DNA from: Lycocorax pyrrhopterus obiensis
Taxonomy: Eukaryota > Chordata > Aves > Passeriformes > Paradisaeidae
Direction of reading: 5' to 3'
NCBI GenBank assembly: GCA_014706295.1
Contig: JACSVZ010000009.1
Span: 37,079,768 to 37,143,767, forward strand
Length of the DNA stretch: 64,000 nucleotides
The position numbers were made by a program, and so were the translations under genes. Position 1 is the stretch's first letter, and every line of letters begins with the position of its first letter. Positions 47,548-59,334 of the stretch are shown piece after piece. The notes under the pieces are model-generated. The model was not told the DNA's origin, searched no databases, and was given only the letters and a program-made list of their open reading frames with translations.

Positions 47548-47575
47548 TTTTTTTTTTTTTTAAAAAAAAAAAAAA
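47548..47575. repeat. Perfect T14A14 palindrome
   Basis: Fourteen T are followed directly by fourteen A, a fully self-complementary 28-mer. Its lengths may be affected by sequencing of homopolymers. Confidence 0.9.
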
Positions 47576-47692
47576 GGTTATTCTAGGATTCCATTTCCAG
47601 TTTAAAAATCTGATTTCTAGGCCTTGGCAGAGCTGAGTAATTAAATAAATAAACAGTCAACTCTTCCTCCTGCCTGGAGCAGCCCTGCTCAA

Positions 47693-47704
47693 ACACACAC
47701 ACAC
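47693..47704. repeat. Short CA microsatellite
   Basis: Six CA dinucleotides. Confidence 0.8.
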
Positions 47705-48185
47705 AAAAACGCTCCCTTAAATCAGCCTCTGATATTTCTGTGCTCAGCCAAACCTGCTCATCACGCCTCAGATCTCTATCTCTCTCCTAAGGCTGATAAG
47801 TGGATTTCCAGTAAGTTTGGAGTCAGAGACTGAAACACTATTTAATGCACCAGCTTGAAAATGGGCTTCCAGGAAAAACTGTCCAAGGAAAATCTCACCA
47901 GGAGTTGGGAAGGAGTCTTGGTTCAGCATGGAAAAGCAGAGCTCGCTCCCTTCCCCTTCTCTGGCAAACACCTGCAGGCAGCAGGTAGATATTTGTGTAT
48001 TTGCACATTTTCACAGCTTCCCTGCAGAATCCATTGAGGGCGAGCGGCCTGCGCTGAGCACTGAGGGGGGTTCATCAATTCAGTAATTGCATCTTATTAG
48101 ATTTAGCAGCCACAAACAAATTTGTGCCTCCGATTCTGTGTAACCCTTTAGAGAACTCCTGACTTCCTACTTCTTCCTCAGATCC

Positions 48186-48239
48186 AGGAGCTGGATCCTT
48201 GTGGGTCCCTTCCAACTCAGGATACTCCAGGATTCTATG
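48186..48239 (+). mobile_element. Short CR1 LINE 3' end, type C
   Basis: 'ggatccttgtgggtcccttc' and 'caactcaggatactccagga' followed by 'ttctatga', the classical CR1 terminus. Strongly 5'-truncated. Confidence 0.85.
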
Positions 48240-48430
48240 AATAAGCAGTTCTTTTATTTCTTTTTCTCCAGCTCCTTTACAATTTCAATTCTTCCATTAT
48301 TGAATTATCATGAAACAGTGAATAATCATTCATTATTCATGTTCTCCGTGCCACTCTGGATTTTAGAGCAACTATATTTTAACAGCTCTCACAGCAAAGG
48401 GCAGAACGGCTGCAGATTAAAAAGAAATAC

Positions 48431-48705
48431 AGAATTATAGATCATGGAATCATTAAGGTTGGAAAAGCCCTGAAGATCATGGAGTCCAACCTTTCCCCAG
48501 CACTGCCAAGGCCACCACTGCCCCATGTCCCCAGCGGACACATAAATATATTTTTTAAATATTTTTCAGGGGTGGGGACTCCACCACTGCCCTGGGCTGC
48601 TGTGCCAGGGCTGGACAACCCTTTCCATTGATAAATTTTCCCTAATATCCAATCTAAACCTCCCCTGGGCCAGCTTAAGGCTGTTTCCTCTTCTCCTGTC
48701 ACATA
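48431..48705 (-). mobile_element. CR1 LINE 3' fragment, type B
   Basis: Reading left to right: 'cattaaggttggaaaagccc', 'ccagcactgccaaggccacc', an AT-rich interruption around 48540-48568, 'ccaccactgccctgggctgc', 'acaaccctttccattgataa' and 'taatatccaatctaaacctc'. Confidence 0.93.
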
Positions 48706-49677
48706 TAAGCTCCAGGAATTGTTTATGAAGATACCTACAAACCTGAAATTTGCTTATGTACTGCACGGAATAATTAAAACAGAAACGCTTTGAGAAATTT
48801 GGGGCTCAGCAAAGGCAGAACTGCTTGTCCTGTTTGTATGAGGACTCAGAGATCATAAATCCCTGGAAGAGGCCACAGCAGCATTCCCTCCTCCCCATGA
48901 GTTACCTGAAACACCAGGAGGTGGGAGGGAGGTGGACAAAAGATATAAAGGGAGGCAGCTGATCCATTTTCAAGCCTCTCTCATTTCTTTTAAGCTTTAG
49001 ATTTCACGTAAATATTTCTTTAAATGCACACATCTCTGTACCAAAACTACCATTTGAGAAGCTTCCAAAACTTGGCTTTTAATTAAAGCCATGAAAGTAT
49101 AATGCTCGCACTGAATAAGTATCAAAAATAGAGACAAAACTGAGAAAATATGCAGGCATTTTTCTTGGGGTTTGTCAGGCACTGCAAAGACAATTAAGTT
49201 TCTTTTCTTCACTGTACATATAATACTCAGAAGTGAAAGCTTAATTAACTTGTCAGAAACTCTGGCATCTCTTTTCTTGAGCTGCTGAACCCACCTTCCC
49301 CAAAGACTCGAAGGGAAAATAAAAAAAAAAAAAAAAAAAAAAAGCGGAATGCTCGAGCTGAAATACCTGATCATGCATGACATTCCTGTCCTGTTCCACA
49401 GTTTGTCTGTCATTACCAGAGGGTTTTTTATCCATCTGGGTGAGCACACTCTGTTTCCATTTGTCTGGGAATGTCTCGGAGTTGTAACTGCTCCGACACG
49501 ATGTCTCCTGTGCCGGAGCGGTGGGGATGTGCTGGCACTAATTACAGGGTACGCACATTCCTCAGGAAAATCCTGGAACTTGCAGCAAAATGTCCCCAAT
49601 CACCTGGATTTTCCTGCCAGTTCAAGGCCCTGATAAAGCAGTTGGGAAAGGAAAACTTTGGTTACCCCTCGACAACG
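48706..49677. other. Single-copy non-coding stretch
   Basis: Contains an A23 run (49321-49343). A 200-aa minus-strand frame (48997-49599) reads through this homopolymer as poly-Phe and is not credible. Confidence 0.5.
49321..49343. repeat. A23 homopolymer
   Basis: An uninterrupted run of 23 A, not attached to a recognised retroposon. Confidence 0.85.
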
Positions 49678-49818
49678 ATTCCCCATCCCTGGGCGGATTT
49701 CAAAGCCGTGGGGATGTGGCGCTTGGGGACGTGGGTTAGAGGTGGCCTTGGCAGTGCTGGGGGAACACTGGGCTCAATCTCAGAGGGCTTTTCCAACCTT
49801 AATGACCCTCAGACTCTA
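49678..49818 (+). mobile_element. CR1 LINE 3' end, type B
   Basis: 'attccccatccctgggcgga', 'tttcaaagccgtggggatgt', 'ggcgcttggggacgtgggtt', 'tggccttggcagtgctgggg' and 'gggcttttccaaccttaatg'. It is rich in CpG compared with the other copies. Confidence 0.9.
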
Positions 49819-52808
49819 CATCCTCACTTTCCTGGTGAGACTGAGTGGGGTTTGGATGCAGGAAGAAGCAGAGCCCAAAACTTGAGGCCAGTTTCTGCTG
49901 CAGCAGCCTCGGCACCGCTCTGTTCCCTGCTGGCTGGGCCCTGCTTTTTGTGGATATTTCACATTTCTCCCGGCTGAGTCCAGGGGCAGCTGTGGCCAAT
50001 AAGTCCCTGTCAGCAAGCACTGCCTGGAACTGTGCTCGGAGCAGCTGGAGGAGCAACTCCTGACCCTGCTTCCAAGAACCAGGAGAGTTTTAGGGAAAAG
50101 CACAAGTCCACAGGCCCTGCAGCACCTCCCTCCTTCCTCCTGCCCCACACGTTGCTCCAAAGGACCTTCCTTGAACCAAGGTTAACCCAACAAACCTAAC
50201 ACTACCACCTCAACTTGGCAAGTGCCAGAAGTGGCTTCCACGTTTTTAGGGGATTTTTAATGCAGTTTTTCAACCTGAGCTTGCTTAAGTCTGAAAAATA
50301 TTGTACTTTATCCTGCTGTAATCTCCTCTCCAGGATCTGCGTGTTTAACCAAAGAGCAAAGGTCCAGGTGCTCCTCTGCATTAGTAATGACCCAACGTCT
50401 CCTCTTCAATAATGCAACACGGGCCAGAGAACGGCAGCCTTGAGCTCCCTCATTTCAAAAATGGATTAAAACTTCCAGACAGCACAAGGGAGCAGAAATT
50501 GGCGGGGTTTTTTCCAAGGTGAGGCATTCAAGGGGTAATTTTTCACCTCTCATATAAATCATCATCTTTAATTCTCAGCTAACTTAGCTCCTCTGTTTCC
50601 AGCACTGTCCCAGGTTTTAGTGAGCTCTGGGATTGCGTGCATGGATCTGGCTGTTCAACAGTAATTCCAAGCCCAAGCAATCCTACATAAAACACCCTGT
50701 CACAAAACCCTCTCCGGGTCTCTTCTGATACATATTAAAACCAAACACGCACAGTTCTTAACCACTCCATAAAAATTCATGCTTCAGGTCTTTCTTCTTT
50801 TTTTTTTTTCTTAAAAATAAAAATAAATTTAGGTTTCACATTCACAGACCCAATGAGAGTTTTCAGAGCAATTCTCTCAATACAAAAGGGACCTTTTCTG
50901 CAATGCATCATTTTATCACCAGGCCTCTCTGGGCACTGCTGCTGGCTCGGAGAACACCTGGAATAAGCCCCTGTCTCCGTTATTTTTGCCTCTACAATGA
51001 ATTATGAATCTTTGGTTTGACATGTGGCAGCTCTTGGGTAATTCCTGGTTCAGGAAATTCCTGGTTCAGGACTCCACACACCGGGACAGGAGCTCCAGTA
51101 GCTGATGAGCACTGGCCACCTGTCTGTATTTATCAGCTTAAACCACAACCAGGCAATGGGATGGGCTTAGAGCTGGGAGAATCAGTGGGAATAAAACACA
51201 CAGGGCACCCCTTGAAGGTCCTCCAGGAAAAGGGCAGCTCCTTCAACTCCCATGCACGAACTCCTGGGGTAAAACCCTGCCACCTGCACCTTTACCATGT
51301 GCCCAGGAGGCCCCACCTTCCTAAACCCTCATTTTATCTGCTCTCTGCAGAATCCAAGCAGACAAACGAGCCGGTTTCCTGAATGAACACCAACACCAAG
51401 CCCTGGATGCTCGTTGGGAATTCTCCCCCCACTCCCACCAGCGTAGGGCAATAATCCTTCTCCCCACAGCAGCTTTAGCTTAGCAATGGCAGCGGTATTA
51501 AAAGGGGCCTTTGGAGCAGGGAAACACGTGCTGGGAGTCTGGGCAGGGTATTTACAACATCTGTTTTGCAGGTATTAATGCTCGGGAGGCACCGTGGTTT
51601 GTAAGGGGTAACAGGTCCTGCCATTTCCCCGGGGCCAGCGCTCTCCTCCCGCCTCCCTGTGCCTCCCCTCTCTCCAGAGGCACCAGGGAACCTTTAATTG
51701 TTGTGCTACAGGTACAGGCCCAGCCATAAAACACCCCAGCTGGGACACAATTAGTGCTGTGAAACACAGGAAAACCACATCTGGCGAACAAGTGAGGGAG
51801 CCCGGGGAGCGCTTTATTCCAAACCGAACCTCCAAGGGGGAACAAATCTGTTCTCTGAACAAATCTGGCTGAGCTTCGCAGTTGTGCTTTGGGCTCTCCC
51901 CCTCCCTTGCAGGCTCTCATTTTTTGGATAAAATAAACGAATCTCTCCCTTCCAAGAGGTTGCATAAATCCTGCTCACATCAAGGCTGGCTCTGGTCCCA
52001 CGCAGGCAAATGCCAGCAGCAGTGAGGTGTCCGTGGTCACCGCTGAGGCTTTTCCAAACAAGCCTGGAGGTGTTTGTTCATCAAAGCCCAAAGCTCCAGC
52101 CAGGCCCGCTGGAAACACAGGTTTCCTAACATTCAGCGTGCCCAAAACATTGAAAATTCACCAAAGTAAACTTGGAAGTGGGAAGGGAAAACGTCCACGG
52201 TTTGATACAGAAATGAACTGTCCTGGAGTTGCTGCTTCATATTTTATGAAGATGGAGATTATTCTGCCTGTTACACCGCTGGTAGCTCTATATTTATATT
52301 TTATAAAACTTCCCTGTGTCCATCAGACCCTCCAGCATTTGCTCCAACCTCAAAGGATAAATTTGGCCTAGAAAAACCTGAATGCTGGGCAAAGAAGGGA
52401 GAATCCAATGGCTGAACAGCGAAATGGACTGACAGGCCTGTGTGACAAGGAGCTGATTTTCACCTCACACTCAGAAATTCAGTCCCCAAACTTTTTTCTG
52501 CACTTGGGATCTGCCATGCCGCTAACGGTAAAAATACACACACCCCTAAACAGCAGCTTATTTGGGGTTAGAAAGTCTAGAAAAAGATCTCTCAATGGAC
52601 ATAATTGATCCCTGAGTGCCCAGGGAATGGAATTCTGTGGATATTCATGATTCGGAGGAGGAACACAAAGTTATTTATTAGAATGGTGGAAACAAACGGG
52701 GCAAACCATTCCACCAGTTCAACTTTCAAGTTCGTGTGCTGTTCATTTTTAAGCCATATTTGATTTGATGTGTGTATATTTGATTATGTGCAGCACCTAT
52801 GAGCAGAA
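49819..52808. other. Single-copy non-coding stretch
   Basis: 3 kb with no recognised dispersed repeat. A T13 run followed by an A-rich patch lies near 50798-50827. No gene identified. Confidence 0.5.
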
Positions 52809-52862
52809 CCACAGAATCACAGAATCATTTAATTGGCAAAACCCTCTAAAGGCCTCTCCCAG
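52809..52862 (-). mobile_element. Short CR1 LINE 3' end
   Basis: 'accacagaatcacagaatca' is the reversed CR1 terminus, followed by 'ttggcaaaaccctctaaagg', a divergent variant. Strongly truncated. Confidence 0.7.
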
Positions 52863-53908
52863 GGCTGTGTAAAACCTGAAATCTCCTCTCATCTCGCTGG
52901 GGAAGCACCACATTTACGTTCCATTCCCACATGAAACTTTCTATCAGAGCATTAAAACCGTGCACCCTGTAGGACCCACACCAGGCTGGGGGCAAAAAAC
53001 CCAACAACAAACCTTCAGACCTCAGGATTATTTCAAAGAATGTGTTTTCACACACAAATAAATCATCGTTTCAAATGCAATTAGCCATTTTAATTAATCT
53101 GAGCTGTTATTTGTTGACGTGAGCAGCACGCTGGTGGCAGGAATGTGGTTAAGGAGCGCACAAAAAAAAAGCTGGGATGTGATTTACAGCTTTCCCTGCT
53201 GGTATTGACATCAACAAGAAAGCCCAAGGAGAGCCAAAAGTCCAGAAATGCCTTTTGTCTTTTTTTCTACCATTCTTTAACAGATAGGTCACTGAAATTC
53301 GCCCTCATGGCTCAAGCAGTTACACTTTGCTTTTCTGTGGTTAATTAGAGCAGCAGAAATGCTGCAAAATACACTGGCAAATATCTAAAAGTCTTGGTGA
53401 CTCACAAGGTTTGACCAGTTCCTTTCATTTACTGATTCACTACAAATAACACGGGGGAAAAAATGGACTGGGATGGTTTTGGGCAGCCAAAAAAATGGTT
53501 TCAAGATGAATTTAATGAAATTTTTTGAAGTGATGAGTGCACCTAAGTACTGGGAAATGCTGGTGAGAAGAGGTTTGGCTTTGTGTCCCACAGAAATTGG
53601 TATAAAATGTATATATATATATAGATATATATATTTATTTATGGTTTCTCTCTTAAAATTAATCCTCTACAATGTTAATAACAGCACCAAGGTCCACCAG
53701 CCACAATATTTACATCCAAATCCTCTTGGTTTTTTCTCTTATAAATAAATACTTGGAAAGGAAAGGGGCAAGAGAATAAACATCTCTTTTGTAAAAAAAT
53801 TACCGACATTACTTCATTTTACCACTGTTGTTGTTGCTCTGGTTTTTCAGGAATTATGATTTGTTTTTTTTCTGAGGCAAGCTTGAAAACCTTTTGGTCA
53901 AAGGTTGC
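52863..53908. other. Single-copy non-coding stretch
   Basis: AT-rich, with a TA-rich microsatellite at 53609-53639. No gene recognised. Confidence 0.5.
53609..53639. repeat. TA microsatellite
   Basis: Imperfect TA dinucleotide run interrupted by one G. Confidence 0.8.
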
Positions 53909-53957
53909 TCTTGAAGATCTTGGAGGTCTTTTCCAACCGAATGATTTCAAGGTTTGA
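53909..53957 (+). mobile_element. Short CR1 LINE 3' end, type B
   Basis: 'cttgaagatcttggaggtct' followed by 'tttccaaccgaatgatttca' matches the type B 3' end. Strongly truncated. Confidence 0.75.
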
Positions 53958-55132
53958 TTCCAGCTGTGCTGTGCAGGAGGGAAGGGAGATAAACTTACAG
54001 AGATCTACTAAAGAAATACCTCTGCAAGCTGAATCTTTTTCCCAAAATAAAACCCTTTTGACCAATTTGGGAGAACTGAGGATTCTGAGCAGCATGAACT
54101 GTAGCAATAAATAAAGATATTGCTCACATTTGTCTACAAAACATGTTGCAAAAGGCATTTCAGATGCAATTCGAGTGCTGAAGGAACACCAGCAGTTTAT
54201 GTTTGTTATTTCAGAAAATTCTCAATGAAAGTGTCAGTTCCAAGAGGAGGCTGAAGAAATCTGCTCCAGACTCCCAGAAACGACTGAACCAACAGTTTTT
54301 AATTGAATCTCAAACGACCGCGACTGCGTTTCGCTCAGCACCCCGTTCCATGGAGATCCAGTTGGATGTAGGTAATAAGATTACTCCTGGGTTACTGCCT
54401 GGAGCCTGGAAAACACTGCCAAGAGGGAATATGCAACATGTTGTGGGGTTAAGGAAGCCTAACACGGTGCCAACATCACACTGTGACATTGCCTGCGGAG
54501 TGTGAAAGGATTATATCCTGTCTTAACATACCATTTCCCCCATGCCAGAAAATGGGAAAGGCTCTAATCACTGAGCAAGTATGCGAGGCACTAAATATAA
54601 ACCCAAACCCCTTTCTGCTGCTGGAGGATCAAGTTTCCCTTCAGAGCAGCTCTGCTCCCAGCAGTGCCTCCGAAATTTGGGGCTGGAGGTTCTCATATTT
54701 ATGGCAGCTTGGTAATTTCCAGATGAAATCAGGCTAGAAGGAGAGAAGCAGAGAGTTGGTGTTGGGTTTTTTTTTAATACGAGCCGTGCAAACTTACTCC
54801 AGGTCTGGGTTCTTTCCAAGTCACGCATTTCTAAACAACAAAGATTTGGCAGCCAGATTTTTTACAGCTAATTTTTTTTTTTTTCATTCTGGCTGCTTGA
54901 GTCAGAGCTGAATCCTAACTCTGCTCGCCTTCATATGTACTGGGTCTGCAGCAGGAAAAGTAGGTCAGGAAAGATAAAAACAAGCGAAACCAGGACAAAA
55001 CTGTGGCCTCACCAAAGTCAATGGCAAAGCAGGGATTTTACCAGGGCAACACACTCTGGTGATGCACAAGGGCTGCATGGCACAAAAGCAGCTCCAGTGA
55101 GTTACAGTGAGACCACTTTGATACATTCCAGC
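53958..55132. other. Single-copy non-coding stretch
   Basis: No recognised dispersed repeat or gene. T-rich runs lie near 54767 and 54870. Confidence 0.5.
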
Positions 55133-55336
55133 ACGGAATTCTGGAGGTATTTAGGTCAGGAAACACCTTTAAGATCATCCAACCATTCCCCAGCGCTGCC
55201 AAGGCCAGCACTGCCCCATGTCCCCAGGTGTCACATCCACACAGCTTTGAAATCCTCCAGGCATGGGGATGCCACCTCTGCCCTGGGCTGCTGTGCCAGG
55301 GCTGGACAGCCCTTTCCATGAAGGAATTTTCCTGAA
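55133..55336 (-). mobile_element. CR1 LINE, type B, 3' part of a copy split by LTRs
   Basis: Reading left to right: 'aaacacctttaagatcatcc', 'ccccagcgctgccaaggcca', 'atccacacagctttgaaatc', 'ctgccctgggctgctgtgcc' and 'ggacagccctttccatgaag'. It breaks at 'ttttcctgaa', and its continuation resumes at 56083 with the duplicated cctgaa. Confidence 0.95.
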
Positions 55337-56082
55337 TATGGACGCTGAAAGAGCTCCAGCAGAGAATTTCTTCAGCTCTCTGCAGCATTTTTGTGAGAGT
55401 TCTGTCTTTCCCATGCAAGTAACACAAAACAATGTTAGAGTTTTGTAAACGTCTTGCAGCTGCAGGTTGTTTTGCAGAATTGTTATGGTTCTAACTAGAA
55501 AAACACTCAGAGATGGGTGTCTTAGAACTTGACCTGTCGCTGTTTTTTTCATGGAAGAGTACAGAAACGACACAAAGTCTAGGTTCAGGGATTAATGGAA
55601 GAAGAAAAAGAAGTTTAATGAATTTTCAGAAGACTTTTATATGTTAGTTCGCAAAGTGTATTAAGTGGCATAAGGTAATTGGCTTTTCGCCATCCACCCC
55701 TTAAGGGGATTGGTCAAGTTCTAAGACACCCAGTTCTGAGTGTTTTTCCAGTTAGAACCGTAACAATTCTACAAAACAATCCACACCTACAAGAAGTTTA
55801 CAAAACGGTAACACTGTTTTGTCTTGCTGGCATGGGAAAGAAAGAACTCTCACAAAAATGCTGCAGAGAGCTGAAGAAATTCTCTGCCAGAGTTTTTCAG
55901 CATCCATATTGACCAATCCCCTTAAGGGGTGGATGGCAAAAAACCAATTACCTTATGCCATTTAATACACTTTTGGGAACTAACATATAAAAGCCTTCTG
56001 AGAGATCATTAAATCCATCCATTGATCCCTGAGCCTGGACTTCGTGTCGTTTCTCTACTCATCCGTGGTGAAAACAGCGACA
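55337..56082 (+). mobile_element. LTR (copy C) inserted in a CR1 and itself interrupted by LTR copy D
   Basis: The forward LTR occupies 55337-55534 and resumes at 55909-56082. Without the inner insert and one copy of its 6-bp duplication it is 366 bp, against 367 bp for copies A and B. It begins 'tatggacgctgaaagagctc' and ends 'gtggtgaaaacagcgaca'. Its own target duplication, cctgaa, is perfect at 55331-55336 and 56083-56088. The right part keeps the CCAAT box, the intact palindrome ccccttaagggg, the TATA box (55986-55993) and attaaa (56008-56013). Confidence 0.95.
55535..55908 (-). mobile_element. LTR (copy D), reverse orientation, nested inside LTR copy C
   Basis: This 374-bp element runs on the minus strand from 'tatggatgctgaaaaactct' (right end) to 'aaaaaaacagcgaca' (left end). 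It is flanked by a perfect 6-bp duplication, ttgacc (55529-55534 and 55909-55914). Minus-strand signals are the TATA box at 55634-55641 and a poly(A) signal at 55614-55619. It differs from A, B and C at many shared positions and carries a 'ttctttttcttcttccatt' stretch in R/U5, so it is a separate subfamily. It makes the locus a large imperfect inverted repeat. Confidence 0.95.
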
Positions 56083-56240
56083 CCTGAATATCCAACCTAA
56101 ACCCTCTCTGGAGTAACCTGAGGCCATTTCCTCTCCTCCTGTCTCTTGCTCCTCAGGAGCAGAGCCCGACCCCCACCTGGATACAACCTCCCCTCAGGGA
56201 GTTGTGGACAGTGACAAGGTCCCCACTGAGCCTCTTTAGT
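56083..56240 (-). mobile_element. CR1 LINE, type B, 5' part of the copy split by LTRs
   Basis: Starts with the duplicated cctgaa, then 'tatccaacctaaaccctctc', 'aggccatttcctctcctcct', 'gaccccc', 'tcagggagttgtggacagtg' and 'aaggtccccactgagcctct'. Joined across the LTRs this continues 55133-55336 without a gap. Confidence 0.95.
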
Positions 56241-56559
56241 GCTGTCCTTACTTTTTAAAAGCTTTCAGTGCGGCAGAGCTGCCTTTCCCAGCCCTCAGAG
56301 GGGCTCATGGCCAACCATGGCCAATGTGCCACGGCCCAGGGCGGCTCCAGCAGGTCCCGAAGGCTTTGCCAAGGAGCCGGGTGGCTGCCCAGCCCCAGGC
56401 TAAGGAAATAAGGCAGGAGCACTGAAGATATTCCCATTAAAATGTGGGATATTGGGACCATGAGCTCACCACACCAAAGCATGGAGAAATGGAAGCATCA
56501 CATGGGAAACCATGACGGAGACAGATCTTTGAGGCACTGCTGAGGCTTCCCAACCTTTC

Positions 56560-57077
56560 ATCATTAAAAAAAAAAATCATTATTAAAATAAGAGACTAAA
56601 AAAGTAGATTTTTTAATGCCTTTTTATACTGGTGAAAATATTTGGCCAGGGTACGTCATTCCCTGCATCTTGATTTACTTAAAGTGTAAATGTGGTGACC
56701 TTTAAAAACGGGAACAAAATGTGCTAGAGAGGTTTTATTGTTTTATTATAAAATGATCAAAAAATACAATTGGGAAGAAGAAAGGAGGCACCTTTTCTCT
56801 AAGTAACCATTAATGCTCATGCCCTTTAATTCTAGCTATAATTTAAATCTAGTTATAATTAAAGTCTTTAATTTTGTCCTTAAACCCATCGAATCAATGT
56901 TACACTTTCTCCTCTACTTTTTGTTTTCAAGAATTAATCAAATTAATGTTCCTTCTAAACCTGCACATTTGTACTCAGGTATGCTGTAGCTGCTTCTGAT
57001 AACGTCATTTCGTTTCCATCTGACCTCTGATTAGGAAAACAATTTTAAATAATGCCAAGGAATATAAATTATAGCCC
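56560..57077. promoter_or_regulatory. Candidate conserved non-coding element
   Basis: AT-rich, repeat-free segment with many homeodomain-type cores (attaat, ctttaatt, ctagttataattaaag) and a 'tgacctttaaa' nuclear-receptor-like string at 56697. Function is inferred from composition only. Confidence 0.28.
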
Positions 57078-57094
57078 AAAAAAAAAAAAAAAAA
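57078..57094. repeat. A17 homopolymer
   Basis: Uninterrupted A run after 'tatagccc'. No retroposon body precedes it. Confidence 0.8.
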
Positions 57095-59334
57095 TCATAA
57101 TTAGAAACTAAAGATTTAAGACCTCCAAAATTGCATCGGACATTTTCCAATTTGTCAGTAAATCAAAATACTGTTTCCAAATCAGACTTTAAAGGCAAGT
57201 TGAAATATCTAAATATCTTCAGTAATTTGCACTTCTTCCCAGAAAGACTTCTAGTCACCCCCAAGAGAAAGTCAAAAAACCAACGGCTGGAGCAGAACTC
57301 AATGCCTGAAAAAGGAACCAGAAGGTCCTGTCTGGATGGAAGTGGAAAAGACAAATTAATGAGCAGACAGAACAAACAGAACGAAGATTATTGGTGATCT
57401 GAAAAGCCAAATATACAAGAAAAGCTCTTTGATATCTTTGATATCCTGCTGGTGACGCTGGTAAATAAAGATGGCTACTTAAATAAACAAAGACATTTCA
57501 GTAAAGGTTTTTTCAATCTTTTTTTAAGGAGGCTGTAGATATTGCTGAAGTGCAACTTCCCCATTTTCCCTGCTCAACACTTGCAACCCAACTCCCGTTC
57601 TGATAATCAGAGCCAGGGTCTTGTGCCCATGAAGGAAAATCTGCAATTGCTAAGTTGGGTCAGGTTAAGCCAGGCGCTGTTCCATGGACTAGATCCAGAT
57701 GGGATTTGGGATCTTTTGGCACCAACCCAAAAGGCCACTATTTCTTGCCTCAGAAGAGGTTTTCTAGATGTGCCAGCTGATCCATGAGCAAATCCAGCAG
57801 GAATGGACAGTCCTGCTCCTCTGCTCGCTCTCCAGCTCCATGTCCCCACCGCGTCCCTCCAGCCACTCTAACATTCATCTGACCCCTCCATGAGGCAGCT
57901 TACTTCACTAAACTAGCAGTAACCTTACACAGCAAAAAAAGAGTCATTTTCTACCAGTTCCTGTCCTCAAGCAGTGGGAAGAAGTGAGAAAAATGACAAT
58001 TTCCACACCAGCTGGAGAAGAAGACATGGTAGGGACAAGTCTTTGGTGGCCCCTGTAATTTACAGGTGTGTCCTCATTACATTTTCAGCAGCAGGTATTT
58101 TATCCGTGCAATGTGGCAAATCTGCTTGATATCTGGCTATTTTTGGTTTTTTGGTTTGTTTTTTTTTTTCTCAACCTAAAAATGGAGTTGTTGGACCAGC
58201 TCTTGCCACCCAAGTGAAACTTCCTCTCTGAAGCCACCCTTGAAACAAAGCTCTTCTCTCTTCAGAGACAGAGGCGGCTAATCTTTGATCTGAGTGAAAC
58301 CAAAGACTCAGGCCCTGAAATTCAAGCCAAACACAAACAATAAATTCAGCAGTAACTGAAATATCAATTTCAATAGCAGCTACTTGCAGTAACATTTCCC
58401 ATTTTCACGGTCTTTTTACATCAAAAGTCCTATGGTTCTTTGCAGAAACTCTTCAAGACTACGAAGAACAGCCAGATCCTTGTGCAAACTTCGGGAGCTC
58501 ACAAACACACAGGATGCCACCAAATTGAAAATCTAATTTCAGACAGGAGCTGGAAGTGACTTCGGAATGAGAAACTCAACGCTCATGCAAGTCATGCCAA
58601 GAAGATCAATAAGAACCACACATTGCTTAAGCTGTTCCCCTTTATGCCCATTATTACCACTGACAGGTAGTCCTTGGATTTTGATTTTCTTTCTAGGTGA
58701 TGGAAGGAAGAGCCTGGAAATGTGGCAGGAGTTAGGGATCCAGGAAAGAGCAGGTGTTTGATCGGGGACAGCTTTTAGGGGATGAGGGAAAGAAGTCATT
58801 CCCATGAGCAGGTGGTCCCTGGGGCCTGTCAAGTGACTGGATGGATGTGGCCGTGATTGACAGCTTCTGTGCTGGCTGTCAGGGGGGCTTGCTTCAGCGT
58901 CAGCAAGTTGCCAGGGACATATGGCAGCAAAGGGACAGCCAAATTTTAGGAGCACGTTGACAATGTAGGCTATAAAAATACCTTCTCCGGAACTTCTGGT
59001 GCCGGGAGGAGGCACAGGAGGGGAGCGGAGAGGGCAGGATAGCTGAGAGCACCCTGATCACAGAGTGAGATCCCAGCAGAGGAAAAACAAAGTTCCCAGA
59101 GTGACAGCCCCGATCCCAGGGCAGCCACACAGCCACCTCCACCCCACTGCTGCTGTGGGTCTGTGGGAGCCTCATCCCATGACCCACGGCCACTCGAGAT
59201 AAGCCTGTAGCTACCAGGAAAAGAGATATGGCAGAGGATTTCCTGCTCTTCAGGAGCCTGGAGGAACCGGCTGGAAATCTCCATCTCAAAGGGCATGGGA
59301 CTCTGGCAGGGCTGCCGAAAAGCAGGCGGGGCAG

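Larger units (their letters stand above)
45660..48185. other. Single-copy non-coding stretch
   Basis: 2.5 kb with no dispersed repeat. It contains a T14 run (45885-45898), a perfect T14A14 palindrome (47548-47575) and a short CA run (47693-47704). Open frames are short and overlapping. Confidence 0.5.
56241..59334. other. Single-copy non-coding stretch
   Basis: 3.1 kb without a dispersed repeat. It contains an AT-rich candidate conserved segment (56560-57077), an A17 run (57078-57094) and a T-rich patch (58139-58171). No gene was identified. Confidence 0.5.

Noticed and set aside
48997..49599. 200-aa minus-strand open frame
   Set aside because: It reads through an A23 homopolymer as poly-Phe and has no domain.
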